A stretch of DNA of 64,000 nt from Geobacter sp. UBA5730 (GTDB lineage Bacteria > Desulfobacterota > Desulfuromonadia > Geobacterales > Pseudopelobacteraceae), in NCBI GenBank assembly GCA_002419465.1, contig DIGE01000016.1, forward strand, positions 158,478-222,477, given 5' to 3'. Of this stretch, positions 27,331 through 36,336 are shown in pieces. The notes beneath the pieces were generated by a model. It saw nothing but the letters and a program-made list of their open reading frames with translations. It ran no database searches and was not told the origin of the DNA. The position numbers were made by a program, and so were the translations under genes. Positions within the stretch are counted from its first letter, which is position 1, and each line of letters starts with the position of its first letter.

Positions 27331-27516
27331 TTTTTCACCTGTTTTACTGGATTGTTTCCTAAAAAGGGAGTGCGGTTAACTCGTAAACGCCGGGGTATCG
27401 AGAGGTTGGTAACCACGCCCTCAGTCCTGAACAGACAGCGATTTTAGCCAGCCTTTGACGAAGCAAACATGCTGTCAACTGTCTGGTACTCACACCGGGT
27501 TACGTGTGCAAAAGAT

Positions 27517-27557
27517 ACAAAAGGAGGGAACGGTTGTGCACCGTTCCCTCCTTTTGT
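27517..27557. terminator. Long perfect inverted repeat, bidirectional terminator
   Basis: An 18-base perfect inverted repeat (27517-27534 with 27540-27557) encloses a 5-base loop; its outer ends ACAAAAGG/CCTTTTGT give A/T tracts on both sides. It lies between the convergent MCP and membrane protein genes. The 27331-27516 stretch before it contains only small possible hairpins and no gene. Confidence 0.85.
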
Positions 27558-27584
27558 GAGTTGGCTTGATCTGTAAAGGATTCG

Positions 27585-28379
27585 TTAGCGCAACAGTTTA
27601 AACAGGTAGGCAAAGGTACCGGCCACCGAGAAGCTGGTCAAGACGTTGAAGGTCTGCGTCAGCCAGCGGGCAACTTCTACCTTGGCCATATGCAGTTGGA
27701 TATCAGTGCTCTCACCGGTAAACTCGATGATGTCCAGCCACGGCTTATCCCATTGATACATGATCAGGTAAAGACCGGCACCTTTCCAGATCAGGGCACA
27801 CACGAACACCACGCCCAGTGCGATGATGCCGTTCACTATCGGCGAGTCTTTCATCTCATGGTAAATTTTGAATATGTAATAAATGTTGAGGATGCAGAGG
27901 AAAAACCAGATGGTATTGTTCATCATCCGGTAGTTCCGCAGTACATATTGGCTCGGTTTCGGGTTAAGACTGATAACTATAATACCAATCAGGATGATCA
28001 GCAGGGCACTAATATAGATAGTTTTTTTTGAACCGGTGATTTCCAGGGTGCGGGTGAACAGGTAGTACTCCTGGATACCGTGACTGACGATCAAAATAGC
28101 AATTGTACCGATCATGTAGTGGATAGCAGTCATGATCGTAAAGGATTCTGACCAGGGGTTCAGCTGATAGGACTGGCTCCAGAACAGCAGGAAAAAACCG
28201 ATGCCGATACTGGTCCAGATTCGCGAGTTGTTGATACTGAAGTAAAAGGCGAGCGAGGCGGCCACCAGCCAGCAGAACACGATGAAAAGTTCAGTAAGAC
28301 TTATGCTCACAGGGTTGTAGATTTTTGGCAAAAACGTAAAAATTGAGGTTAAATATTGGAAAAAAGCGGTCAGGTCCAT
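27585..28379 (-). CDS. Hypothetical polytopic membrane protein
   Basis: A 264-residue protein with about seven hydrophobic segments spread over its length (for example ELFIVFCWLVAASLAFYFS, YISALLIILIGIIVISL and NGIIALGVVFVCALIW). I recognise no domain. GAGGAGG precedes the ATG. It is 28 bases downstream of the DUF4388-like gene on the same strand and probably shares its promoter. The topology recalls seven-helix sensory membrane domains, but it has no attached output domain, so its role is open. Confidence 0.8.
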   Translation of the reverse strand: MDLTAFFQYLTSIFTFLPKIYNPVSISLTELFIVFCWLVAASLAFYFSINNSRIWTSIGIGFFLLFWSQSYQLNPWSESFTIMTAIHYMIGTIAILIVSHGIQEYYLFTRTLEITGSKKTIYISALLIILIGIIVISLNPKPSQYVLRNYRMMNNTIWFFLCILNIYYIFKIYHEMKDSPIVNGIIALGVVFVCALIWKGAGLYLIMYQWDKPWLDIIEFTGESTDIQLHMAKVEVARWLTQTFNVLTSFSVAGTFAYLFKLLR

Positions 28380-28407
28380 ACAACGCCTCCTCTAGGATGG
28401 GCGAAAA

Positions 28408-29361
28408 TTAAAGTTTTGCTGCTTCGCTTGAGATGGCGGCACTCATCTCTTTGATTTTGTTTGAACTGGCTAGCAGCTTGGAACCTTTTTCAAGTGCTGC
28501 AAGGAATTCATTCAGCTTGCCCCCATCCTTGAGGGCGTTGATACCACCGATATTCAGCAGTTCTTTTTCTGCCAGGGTTTTTCCCAGTTTACCAAGGAAC
28601 TGGTTGGCCAGTTCAATAATGGTTGCTTCCAGGTCGGCTGAGTTCACCGCGCTGGTGGCAGGTGCTGCAGCCGGCGGGGCAGGCGTTGCCGCAGCAGGGG
28701 GCGGTGTGGCAAATATGTTTCCTGAAGCTGCCTCCCATAGTTTGCGAATATCCATCTTGCCGGTTAGATCCGCTGAAAAGGCTTGTTCGTTCTGTATGAT
28801 AAACAGGTCTGCCTGGGCCCCAGGCAAGCCGGCGATCTGTTGAACTTCACCAGCTGATGTTTCTACGGTGGCGGACCTGTCATGGAAAAATCCAATGGTG
28901 GCACCCCCTTTGTAGAAAATCAGCCCGGTACGATCGGCAGTCTGAATTTGAAGTGCGCCGGTCATCTGTTCGTTCTTGATCCGGTCCATCAGAGCCTTGA
29001 AGTCAATCTGCTTGATCTCTTGTCCTTCAATGACGGCTGTGCCGTTGAGCAGGCCGAGCACTGCCAATGTCATTTCTCGTGAAAAACCATAGACACTGAA
29101 ATTGCCGCTGTTCGCCAGGACCATCAGATCAACCAGTGCCTGTAAGGCTGCTTGATCCTTGAGCTCCTTGTTCTCCCGGTGTACAACGGCGCTGACCAGT
29201 TTGCCCCCATCATAGACCAGAGCACAGTCAGCACCGGGAAAATCGAAGATGGCGCACCCGGTCAGGTTGCCGTTTTTTAGTTTGTCCAACGCCTCGGGGA
29301 GCTGCAGTTTTGCTACGGGAACGTTTTTGGCTAGCGGGTTTCCTTTGGGAAGCAGAAACAT
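28408..29361 (-). CDS. Cytoplasmic protein with two DUF4388/PATAN-like domains
   Basis: A 317-residue soluble protein. The first 210 residues hold two similar modules (LKNGNLTGCAIFDFPGADCA and IKNEQMTGALQIQTADRTGL, each followed by a GGK/GGA turn and an alpha-helical part), resembling DUF4388/PATAN domains common in delta-proteobacterial signalling proteins. An Ala/Pro-rich linker (about 222-242) leads to a helical C-terminus. The start ATG follows GAGAGGG. It probably forms an operon with the downstream membrane protein and is served by a strong promoter 95-122 bases upstream. Function unknown; partner binding is a guess. Confidence 0.75.
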   Translation of the reverse strand: MFLLPKGNPLAKNVPVAKLQLPEALDKLKNGNLTGCAIFDFPGADCALVYDGGKLVSAVVHRENKELKDQAALQALVDLMVLANSGNFSVYGFSREMTLAVLGLLNGTAVIEGQEIKQIDFKALMDRIKNEQMTGALQIQTADRTGLIFYKGGATIGFFHDRSATVETSAGEVQQIAGLPGAQADLFIIQNEQAFSADLTGKMDIRKLWEAASGNIFATPPPAAATPAPPAAAPATSAVNSADLEATIIELANQFLGKLGKTLAEKELLNIGGINALKDGGKLNEFLAALEKGSKLLASSNKIKEMSAAISSEAAKL

Positions 29362-29455
29362 GGTAGGTTTCCCTCTCGGTGAAATGGCGGGCTGACCCGC
29401 ACAAACGCTGTGGTATACTGACCACTATCCATGTGATGCCTAGACAACGCTGGCT

Positions 29456-29483
29456 ATTCTAACGCATGTAAACACACTGTCAA
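29456..29483 (-). promoter_or_regulatory. Sigma-70 promoter for the DUF4388-like gene
   Basis: On the minus strand TTGACA (29483-29478) and TAGAAT (29461-29456) are separated by 16 bases, a near-consensus pair about 95 bases upstream of the gene. It lies against the start region of the divergent comEC. Confidence 0.65.
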
Positions 29484-29501
29484 GTGCTAGTCGTCGTATA
29501 T

Positions 29502-31958
29502 ATGCTCATTTATTGGAAACAGTTTGATACGGAGCTCTTCTCTCTCATGCAGATGTTTGATGAACATCCCCTGTTGTTACCGGTTGTCGGCCTTTTGGGT
29601 GGTGTCAGTACAGGCCTGTACTGGTTATGGTCTGTGTCGTGGTGGTGGGTTTTCCTCGCGGCACTGTTCCTGACACTGGCAGCTTTTTGGGGGGCGGTAC
29701 TCTGTTTTCGTGTGGTTCTGCTGCTTTTTTGTTTCTGTCTGGGGGTGGCAGCCATGGGGCCATTGGTTACGGCCCTTGAACGACCATTATTTGTGGGAAC
29801 GCCTTCCGTTTCAGGTGAGCTGATTGTTGAGGGGATCGTCTTCCGCAGGCCGTTGGAGCTGCCGCAGGGGCAGCGTTTTGAACTACAGCTGGAACGGATG
29901 ATTACCCCACAGGGTGAGCTTGTGGTGCAGGATATCGTGCTGGTCACTATTACGACAGGACGAGGAACGTGGCTGCCTGGAGATCGGATCAGGGTGCAGG
30001 GCACTCTGCGGAGGCCACAGCCACTGGGATTGCCTGGCGAATTTGATTATGCCCGATACCTGGCTGTGCGAGGGATTGCTGCCACTTTTTTGGTAAAGGA
30101 TGTTGACCATGTCGTAGTAATGCGTGCTGCTGCACGCCCTTCATGGTTCCGGTTCCTTGACCATGCTGCGCAGCGCTGCAATCAGACGATCCGCCAGTCT
30201 GTTCCAGATCCGGCAGCAGCAGCGGTTCTCATGGCGCTGGTTACCGGCAGTCAGGCCGGCATTCCTTCCGATCTGTCAACGGCTTATGCCCGGGCCGGCG
30301 TCTCTCATATCCTTTCCATATCCGGATTCCATGTGGCAATACTTGCAGCGGCAGTTGGGCAAGGATTGCTTTTTCTGCTGCTGCGCTGTGAGTGGCTGAC
30401 GTTGCGCTGGAATCTGCGCAGAAACGTATTGCTTGCCACGTTGCCCTGTATGGCGGGCTATCTGCTGTTTACCGGCGGGGCACCGGCCACGGCCCGCGCG
30501 GTGGTCATGCTGGCTGCGGTCGTGTTGGCCCTGTGGGTTGAACGTGAGAGTGAGGTGCTGGACGCCCTGTTGTTGGCTGCATTGCTGCTGGTGCTAATGA
30601 CACCATCGGTGCTGTTTGATCTCTCATTTCAGTTGTCATTTCTCTCCCTGTGGGGAATTGTGATATTGACGCCACTCTTTCTGGCCCCCCTAAAAGACCG
30701 TTTGGTGGGTTGGCGCCATTTGGTGGCCCTGTTTTTTGCCTCATCGCTGTCAGCAATCATGGCTACATCAGTTGCAACCCTGGCTTCATTTCATCAGGCA
30801 TCATTGACCGGCGTGTTGGCAAATCTTGTGGTGGTTCCCCTGCTGGGGTACGGAGCTGTGCTGCTGGGTGCTGTTGCTGCTTCGCTGGTCTTTGCTTTTC
30901 CCTGGCTGGCAACCAAGCTTTTTGCTCTGACCGGTTGGCTCGTGGAGCTCTCCAATCATTTTGTGATCTGGGTTGCAAAGCTGCCAGTGTTGCGCTCCTA
31001 TCAGGTTGGAACCTTTGATCTGGCCATGTCCGTGGCTGTCTTGGCGGTACTCAGTTTTGTGGTGTCACGTCGCATGCGTGGGGGGCTGATCGCTGGTCTG
31101 GTTGTCATTACCCTGCTGGTGCATCTATGGCCCGCTACAAGTGCAGACGGAGTGTTGCGTCTGACGTTTTTAAGCGTCGGGCAGGGTGATGCTACCCTGG
31201 TCCAGTTCCCCGATGGCAGTACCATGCTGATAGATGGTGGCGGATATCTGCGGGATACCGGGCATGACTTCGGAGAACGCTATCTGGTGCCTGCCTTATA
31301 CCGTTTAGGAATCAACCGTATCGATCGGATGGTGTTGACTCATCCTCATCCTGACCATATGGGCGGGTTGCCGGCCGTTGTTGAACAGTTTCCGGTGGGA
31401 GAGTTCTGGCAAGGTCCTTGGCGGGCTGCGGATGGTGGTGATTATGCCCGTCTACAAAAGTCCCTGAAACACCAGGGGGTTCCTATTCGACAGTTTACCG
31501 GCAGGAGCCAACCCGTGCGGTTCGGGAGTAGCCTGATAACAGTGTTGGCTTCGGCAGATGCAGGGATGCCGGTTCACTGGGACGGTGAGACAGGCAATGA
31601 GGCCTCCTTGGTGTTTCGTCTTGAGTATGGCCGTTTCAGTGCTCTGTTTATGGCCGATGCCGGTCAGCAGACAGAACAGCAATTGTTGCAACAAGGACTA
31701 ATGGCGACTACCCTGTTGAAGGTTGGTCACCACGGCAGTCGCAGCGCAAGCAGTAAACCGTTTGTTAACCAGACCCGCCCGCAGCTTGCTGTAATATCGG
31801 TAGGGGCAGCAAACCGTTTTGGTCTGCCTGCGCCAGAAACATTGACCTGTTTGAAACAGCATGGCGCACAGGTTTATCGTACGGATCAGGATGGCACTAT
31901 CCAGGTGCAAAGTGACGGCGTCAACTATTGGGTCACGACAAACCTGTCCAGACGCTAG
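29502..31958 (+). CDS. comEC: ComEC/Rec2 competence DNA-uptake channel protein
   Basis: Polytopic membrane protein that conducts single-stranded DNA during natural transformation. The N-terminal DUF4131/OB region is followed by the competence domain (QAGIPSDLSTAYARAGVSHI and LSISGFHVAILAAAVG, about residues 245-285) with many helices, then a C-terminal metallo-beta-lactamase-like domain (LSVGQGDATLVQFPDGSTML, LTHPHPDHMGGLPAVVEQF, LLKVGHHGSRSA). At about 818 residues it appears complete. The start is uncertain: GTG 29484, ATG 29502 and ATG 29547 are all in frame, and 29547 has a distant GGAG. A TATACT -10 with a CTGACC -35 at 29392-29419 could be its promoter. Confidence 0.93.
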   Translation: MLIYWKQFDTELFSLMQMFDEHPLLLPVVGLLGGVSTGLYWLWSVSWWWVFLAALFLTLAAFWGAVLCFRVVLLLFCFCLGVAAMGPLVTALERPLFVGTPSVSGELIVEGIVFRRPLELPQGQRFELQLERMITPQGELVVQDIVLVTITTGRGTWLPGDRIRVQGTLRRPQPLGLPGEFDYARYLAVRGIAATFLVKDVDHVVVMRAAARPSWFRFLDHAAQRCNQTIRQSVPDPAAAAVLMALVTGSQAGIPSDLSTAYARAGVSHILSISGFHVAILAAAVGQGLLFLLLRCEWLTLRWNLRRNVLLATLPCMAGYLLFTGGAPATARAVVMLAAVVLALWVERESEVLDALLLAALLLVLMTPSVLFDLSFQLSFLSLWGIVILTPLFLAPLKDRLVGWRHLVALFFASSLSAIMATSVATLASFHQASLTGVLANLVVVPLLGYGAVLLGAVAASLVFAFPWLATKLFALTGWLVELSNHFVIWVAKLPVLRSYQVGTFDLAMSVAVLAVLSFVVSRRMRGGLIAGLVVITLLVHLWPATSADGVLRLTFLSVGQGDATLVQFPDGSTMLIDGGGYLRDTGHDFGERYLVPALYRLGINRIDRMVLTHPHPDHMGGLPAVVEQFPVGEFWQGPWRAADGGDYARLQKSLKHQGVPIRQFTGRSQPVRFGSSLITVLASADAGMPVHWDGETGNEASLVFRLEYGRFSALFMADAGQQTEQQLLQQGLMATTLLKVGHHGSRSASSKPFVNQTRPQLAVISVGAANRFGLPAPETLTCLKQHGAQVYRTDQDGTIQVQSDGVNYWVTTNLSRR

Positions 31959-32098
31959 CGAGGCTCTTTTGTTTGACAGTCGACGGTCTGCTGGGCTACA
32001 TTTCTTTGATCTTTACACATCTGCAGGTGATGGGCCATATGCATTTCCGGTAGTTTACTAGCCAAACTATTGGGGAGATGTCAAAACAAGGAGTAACG

Positions 32099-33358
32099 AT
32101 GAGTATCACAGCCGTCAAGGGGTTTAATGATATTCTACCGGTCGAAACCCCGGTTTGGCAATTTGTCGAGGCAACCGCCCGATCGGTCTTCGGCCGGTTT
32201 GGTTTCAGCGAAATCAGGGTGCCGGTAGTTGAAAAGACCGGCCTTTTTTGTCGCTCCATCGGCGATACCACTGATATTGTCGAAAAAGAGATGTATACCT
32301 TTTGTGATAAAGCCGGCAGTAGTTTGACCCTGCGTCCAGAAGGAACCGCCGGCGTAATGCGGGCGCTGATCGAACACAAGTTGTATGCCCTGGATGCTGT
32401 CAACAAGCTGTACTATATGGGGCCGATGTTTCGCCACGAGCGGCCTCAGAAAGGGCGCTATCGTCAGTTTCATCAGATTGGTGCCGAGATGACCGGTGCC
32501 AGCGATCCAATCGTGGATGCGCAACTCTTGTTGATGGTCAGCAGCCTTTTTAAAGAACTCGGCCTCGATGAACCACGTCTGCAGGTGAACTCATTAGGCT
32601 GCCCGGCTTGCCGTCCCGCCTACCGCGAGGCGTTAGTGGCCTTTCTCTCCCAGCGTCAGGATGCACTCTGTGAGGATTGCCGGCGTCGACAATCCTCCAA
32701 TCCTCTGCGAGCCCTTGACTGTAAGGTGCCCGGCTGTGTTGATGCCACCAGTGGCGCTCCTGCCATGCTTGACCATCTCTGTGGCGAGTGTGCTGAACAT
32801 TTTGATGCAGTGCAAAACTATCTTACCGCTGCCCGGGTTAAATTCAGCCTTAACCCCCGGATGGTGCGTGGGCTCGACTATTATACCCGCACAACCTTTG
32901 AACTGATAACCTGCCTGCTGGGCACTCAGGCAGCCGTTGCCGCCGGTGGGCGTTATGATGGTCTGGTGGCTCAGCTGGGCGGTCCAGCGGTTCCGGGGAT
33001 CGGTTTTGCTCTTGGCGTTGAGCGGGTTGCCCTGTTGTTGGGTGATCGTTATCCTGCTCGAACACCGGACCTGTTTATTGCACTGGCCGGTGATGCCGTC
33101 CGTTGCCCTGGGTTCAGTCTGATGGCAGGATTGCAGGAGCTGGGGCTGTGGGTGGAAACCGACTGCGAAGGGAAAAGCCTGAAGAGCCAGATGCGACGTG
33201 CTGACAAGCTGGGCTCTCGCTTCTGCTTGGTGCTTGGTGACAATGAGGTTGCCTCTGGTCAGGTTACCCTCAAACGGATGGAGGACGGCAGTCAGCAAAC
33301 CGTCTGTCTAGATGCAGCAGCCTTGGCGGCAGTTATCACAGGAGGTGAACAGGCATGA
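32099..33358 (+). CDS. hisS: Histidyl-tRNA synthetase
   Basis: Class II aminoacyl-tRNA synthetase charging tRNA-His. The N-terminus SITAVKGFNDILP, motif 2 (YYMGPMFRHERPQKGRYRQF), the histidine-binding VRGLDYYTRTTFE near residue 260, and motif 3 (GIGFALGVERVALLL) are all present, with the C-terminal anticodon domain. At 419 residues it has normal length. AAGGAG lies upstream of the ATG at 32099. The stop overlaps the next start as ATGA, coupling hisS to a respiratory membrane protein, an unusual partner. Confidence 0.97.
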   Translation: MSITAVKGFNDILPVETPVWQFVEATARSVFGRFGFSEIRVPVVEKTGLFCRSIGDTTDIVEKEMYTFCDKAGSSLTLRPEGTAGVMRALIEHKLYALDAVNKLYYMGPMFRHERPQKGRYRQFHQIGAEMTGASDPIVDAQLLLMVSSLFKELGLDEPRLQVNSLGCPACRPAYREALVAFLSQRQDALCEDCRRRQSSNPLRALDCKVPGCVDATSGAPAMLDHLCGECAEHFDAVQNYLTAARVKFSLNPRMVRGLDYYTRTTFELITCLLGTQAAVAAGGRYDGLVAQLGGPAVPGIGFALGVERVALLLGDRYPARTPDLFIALAGDAVRCPGFSLMAGLQELGLWVETDCEGKSLKSQMRRADKLGSRFCLVLGDNEVASGQVTLKRMEDGSQQTVCLDAAALAAVITGGEQA

Positions 33359-35112
33359 ATTATCCGGTCTGGTACGTCCCTGCGTTTGGTGGTGGCCTGC
33401 TGATTGCGATGGTGGCGATTGTGCACGTCTTTGTCTCCCACTTTGCCGTGGGGGGCGGGCTCTATCTGGTGCTGGCTGAACGTAAGGCCTTGCGTGAAAA
33501 AAGTCAGGCCATCATGGATTTTGTCCGGAAACACACCAGGTTTTTCATGCTGTTAACCATGGTTTTCGGTGGTCTGACCGGTGTTGCTATCTGGTTTGTG
33601 ATTTCTCTGATTCACCCGGCGGCCACCTCACTTCTGATCCACACCTTTGTCTTTGGCTGGGCTGCAGAGTGGGTCTTCTTCCTGGTGGAGATCGTGGCCC
33701 TGTTTATCTATTTTTACACCTTCGGACGAATGGACGATCGTACCCACCAGGCCATCGGCTGGATCTATTTTGGCGCCGCCTGGATGAGCTTGTTTCTGAT
33801 TAACGGTATCATCGATTTTATGCTGACACCCGGCGTCTGGCTTGCAGATGCCAACTTCTGGTCGGGGTTTTTCAATCCGACGTTCTGGCCATCGCTGTTT
33901 TTTCGCAGTTTCATGAGCTTCATGCTGGCTGGCTGTTATGGTTTTGTAACGGCAACCTTTCTGCGCGATGAACAGGCCCGTCACCGGATGATTCGTTACT
34001 CAGGTGTCTGGGCGCTGGCTTCATTGATTCTTTCGGTCCCTGCCGGATGGTGGTACATCGCAGTATTGCCGGAGAAGGCAAAGGGCTTGGTGGTTGGTGC
34101 TTCCCCCACCATCACACGGGCTGCAACCGTGGGTGCCTTCTCAATGGCTGCCCTGGCTGCCCTGGTCATCATTCTGATCCTGTTGCGCCCGCAATCCCGG
34201 TCCAGGGCCCTTACCGTAGTGGTTATGATAGCTGCCATGGGATACCTGGGGGCCTTTGAATGGTCTCGCGAGGCTGCCCGTCGGCCTTATGTCATCAATC
34301 AGGTCATGTACTCCAACGCAATCCTTAAAAAGGATGTAGAACGGATCAATCAGGACGGTTTTCTGAAGAACGCCAAATGGGTCCAGCACAAAGAGGTAAC
34401 CGAGGCCAATCAGCTTGAGGCCGGGCGTGAGCTGTTTCTGCATCAGTGCTTTGCCTGTCATAGCCTGGGGGGCTTCAATAACGATATTCTCAGCCGTACT
34501 AAAAACATGAGCTACGGCGCCATGCGCAAATATCTGGTCACCATCCATGAAAAACGTTACTTCATGCCGCCCTTTGTGGGAAATGAGGCTGAACTGAAGG
34601 CTTTGGCCGCCTACCTGACGGTTGGACTGCATAAAAAGCCGTTGGCCGACGAGGCTGTCACAGCCGGTGTTCATGGCAAGACCCTCTTTGATGACAACTG
34701 TGCAGCCTGTCACGGTGCCGATACCTTGAAGCCGAAGATGTCCGGCTGGTCACAGGCAAAGGTTCGTGCTGCCCTGGATAAACTGCCGGCTCTTAATGCA
34801 GCCATGCCCGACTATAATGCCCCGGCCGCAGACAAGGAAGCCATGGCCGGCTACCTGTTTGGCCTGAATAATCCGCAGACAGCGGCACCGGCTCAAGACC
34901 AGGGCGCTACCCTGTATGAGGAGAATTGCGCCGCCTGTCATGGTTTTGATCTGATCAAACCCAAGTTGATCGGGTGGTCGCGGGCGAAGGTGCGCACGTC
35001 ACTTGACAAATTATCGGCTCTTAACCCGGCCATGCCCGACTATACCGGCACAGCCGTTGAAAAAGATGCGCTGGCCGACTATCTGGCGAAACAAGCAGGA
35101 GGTGCCCGATGA
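33355..35112 (+). CDS. Cytochrome bd-like membrane subunit fused to a triheme cytochrome c
   Basis: A 585-residue membrane redox protein. Residues 1-320 form about nine helices and begin like subunit I of bd-type quinol enzymes, with conserved His in VAIVHVFVSHFAVGGG (H24, H29), but the GRQPW quinol-oxidase signature is absent. The C-terminal third is periplasmic and holds three c-heme motifs: CFACH near 365, CAACH near 449 and CAACH near 525; the last two lie in a repeated module (KPKMSGWSQAKVRAALDKL and KPKLIGWSRAKVRTSLDKL). It overlaps hisS and the next subunit by ATGA. With the octaheme cytochrome downstream it probably forms a quinol dehydrogenase passing electrons to a periplasmic reductase (inference). 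Confidence 0.85.
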   Translation: MNYPVWYVPAFGGGLLIAMVAIVHVFVSHFAVGGGLYLVLAERKALREKSQAIMDFVRKHTRFFMLLTMVFGGLTGVAIWFVISLIHPAATSLLIHTFVFGWAAEWVFFLVEIVALFIYFYTFGRMDDRTHQAIGWIYFGAAWMSLFLINGIIDFMLTPGVWLADANFWSGFFNPTFWPSLFFRSFMSFMLAGCYGFVTATFLRDEQARHRMIRYSGVWALASLILSVPAGWWYIAVLPEKAKGLVVGASPTITRAATVGAFSMAALAALVIILILLRPQSRSRALTVVVMIAAMGYLGAFEWSREAARRPYVINQVMYSNAILKKDVERINQDGFLKNAKWVQHKEVTEANQLEAGRELFLHQCFACHSLGGFNNDILSRTKNMSYGAMRKYLVTIHEKRYFMPPFVGNEAELKALAAYLTVGLHKKPLADEAVTAGVHGKTLFDDNCAACHGADTLKPKMSGWSQAKVRAALDKLPALNAAMPDYNAPAADKEAMAGYLFGLNNPQTAAPAQDQGATLYEENCAACHGFDLIKPKLIGWSRAKVRTSLDKLSALNPAMPDYTGTAVEKDALADYLAKQAGGAR

Positions 35113-36191
35113 ACCCCGCTGGTTTGATCCCGACAGCCGATGCTCTGGTGGCTCACTGGGGCTGGTTTCAGTTTTTTTTGATGCTGACCTTTCCGCTGCA
35201 CCTGCTTGCTATGAATGCCATGCTGGGCACCGCGCTGGTTGCCGTTATTGCGCACCTGATGCCTGGTGAGCAGCACCGGGGCCTGTCCCATGAACTGGCC
35301 AAGTCGTTGCCTTTTCTGGTGGCTTTCACTGTCAACCTTGGAGTAGCACCGCTGCTGTTTGTCAATGTACTGTATGGTCAGATGCTGTATTCCAGCACGG
35401 TATTGATGGGGCTGTTCTGGCTGGCGATTATCCCGGTCCTGATCATTGCCTACTACCTGGCCTACCTGTATGATTTCAGCTTCAAGCGACTGGGCAATCT
35501 GGCCATGTTTGTTGTGCTGTTGGTCCTGGCGCTGTTGCTGGTGGTCGGTTTTCTTTTTACCAACAATATGACCATGATGATCTCACCAGCCAGTTGGACC
35601 CGCTGGTTTACGACACCTGGCGGCACTCTGCTGAATCTGTCCGATCCGACCTTGTTCGCTCGTTATCTGCATATGATGACCGGTTCGTTGGCCGTCGGCG
35701 GTCTGTTTGTCGCACTGTACTCGGCAACCGTACTCAAGGGTGAATCTGCGGTGTCTGAAGCAGGAATTAAAGTGGGTATGACAGTATTCAGTTGGTTAAC
35801 ACTGCTGCAGATTGTGGTTGGCACGTGGTTCCTGCTGGCATTGTCACCAGAGATCATGAAGCGTTTCATGGGGGGCACTGTGGGGGCAACAGCGTTGTTT
35901 GCGGCGGGCATGTTGCTGGCAGTCGCAACACTGTTCACCGGATTCAAACGGATGCTCTGGCCAACGGTCTGGTTGACGCTGCCACTGGTGTATGTGATGT
36001 CCTTCATGCGTGATAGCGTTCGCACCGGTTATCTGGCGCCTTACTTTGATATGAGCATGGTTCCCGTCAAGGTACAGTGGTCGCCACTGGTGTTCTTTCT
36101 GGTAACTCTGCTTTTTGGCGTTGGTCTGGTCGTCTGGATGGTGCTCCAGTTGCCTGCTCTGAAGAAAACCGGCCATACTAGTGGACAATAA
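35109..36191 (+). CDS. Second polytopic membrane subunit of the bd-like cytochrome complex
   Basis: A 360-residue integral membrane protein with about nine helices and no c-heme motif. Conserved-looking His in FFLMLTFPLHLLAMNAML and ARYLHMMTGSLAVGGLF could bind b-hemes. Its start overlaps the stop of the cytochrome fusion gene (ATGA), so the two are made together in fixed ratio. I infer a heterodimeric membrane complex that oxidises quinol; it is followed 145 bases later by an octaheme periplasmic cytochrome with its own promoter. It is not recognisably CydB by motif, so I leave the name open. Confidence 0.8.
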   Translation: MNPAGLIPTADALVAHWGWFQFFLMLTFPLHLLAMNAMLGTALVAVIAHLMPGEQHRGLSHELAKSLPFLVAFTVNLGVAPLLFVNVLYGQMLYSSTVLMGLFWLAIIPVLIIAYYLAYLYDFSFKRLGNLAMFVVLLVLALLLVVGFLFTNNMTMMISPASWTRWFTTPGGTLLNLSDPTLFARYLHMMTGSLAVGGLFVALYSATVLKGESAVSEAGIKVGMTVFSWLTLLQIVVGTWFLLALSPEIMKRFMGGTVGATALFAAGMLLAVATLFTGFKRMLWPTVWLTLPLVYVMSFMRDSVRTGYLAPYFDMSMVPVKVQWSPLVFFLVTLLFGVGLVVWMVLQLPALKKTGHTSGQ

Positions 36192-36228
36192 CTGTCCTGT
36201 TGTTAGTTGGTTATCTGTCTCCCGATGA

Positions 36229-36258
36229 TTGACATTCATAGATGAATATGTTTCTATA
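36229..36258 (+). promoter_or_regulatory. Possible sigma-70 promoter for the octaheme cytochrome
   Basis: TTGACA (36229-36234) and TCTATA (36253-36258) are 18 bases apart, about 80 bases before the cytochrome start. A small hairpin (CGGC-GCTAAT-GCCG, about 36287-36300) lies in the leader. Confidence 0.5.
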
Positions 36259-36336
36259 GGTCGATTTTTCTATTTCTGCAGTGCTCGGCGCTAATGCCGG
36301 GTTTATTTATCTAGCAGCATGAGAAAGGGGAAGGGT

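Noticed and set aside
27331..27516. Structured RNA or riboswitch after the MCP gene
   Set aside because: Only short hairpins such as GGTT-GGT-AACC; no family pattern recognised.
36192..36318. c-di-GMP (GEMM) riboswitch upstream of the octaheme cytochrome
   Set aside because: Geobacter often has these before cytochromes, but the conserved GEMM sequence blocks are not present here.
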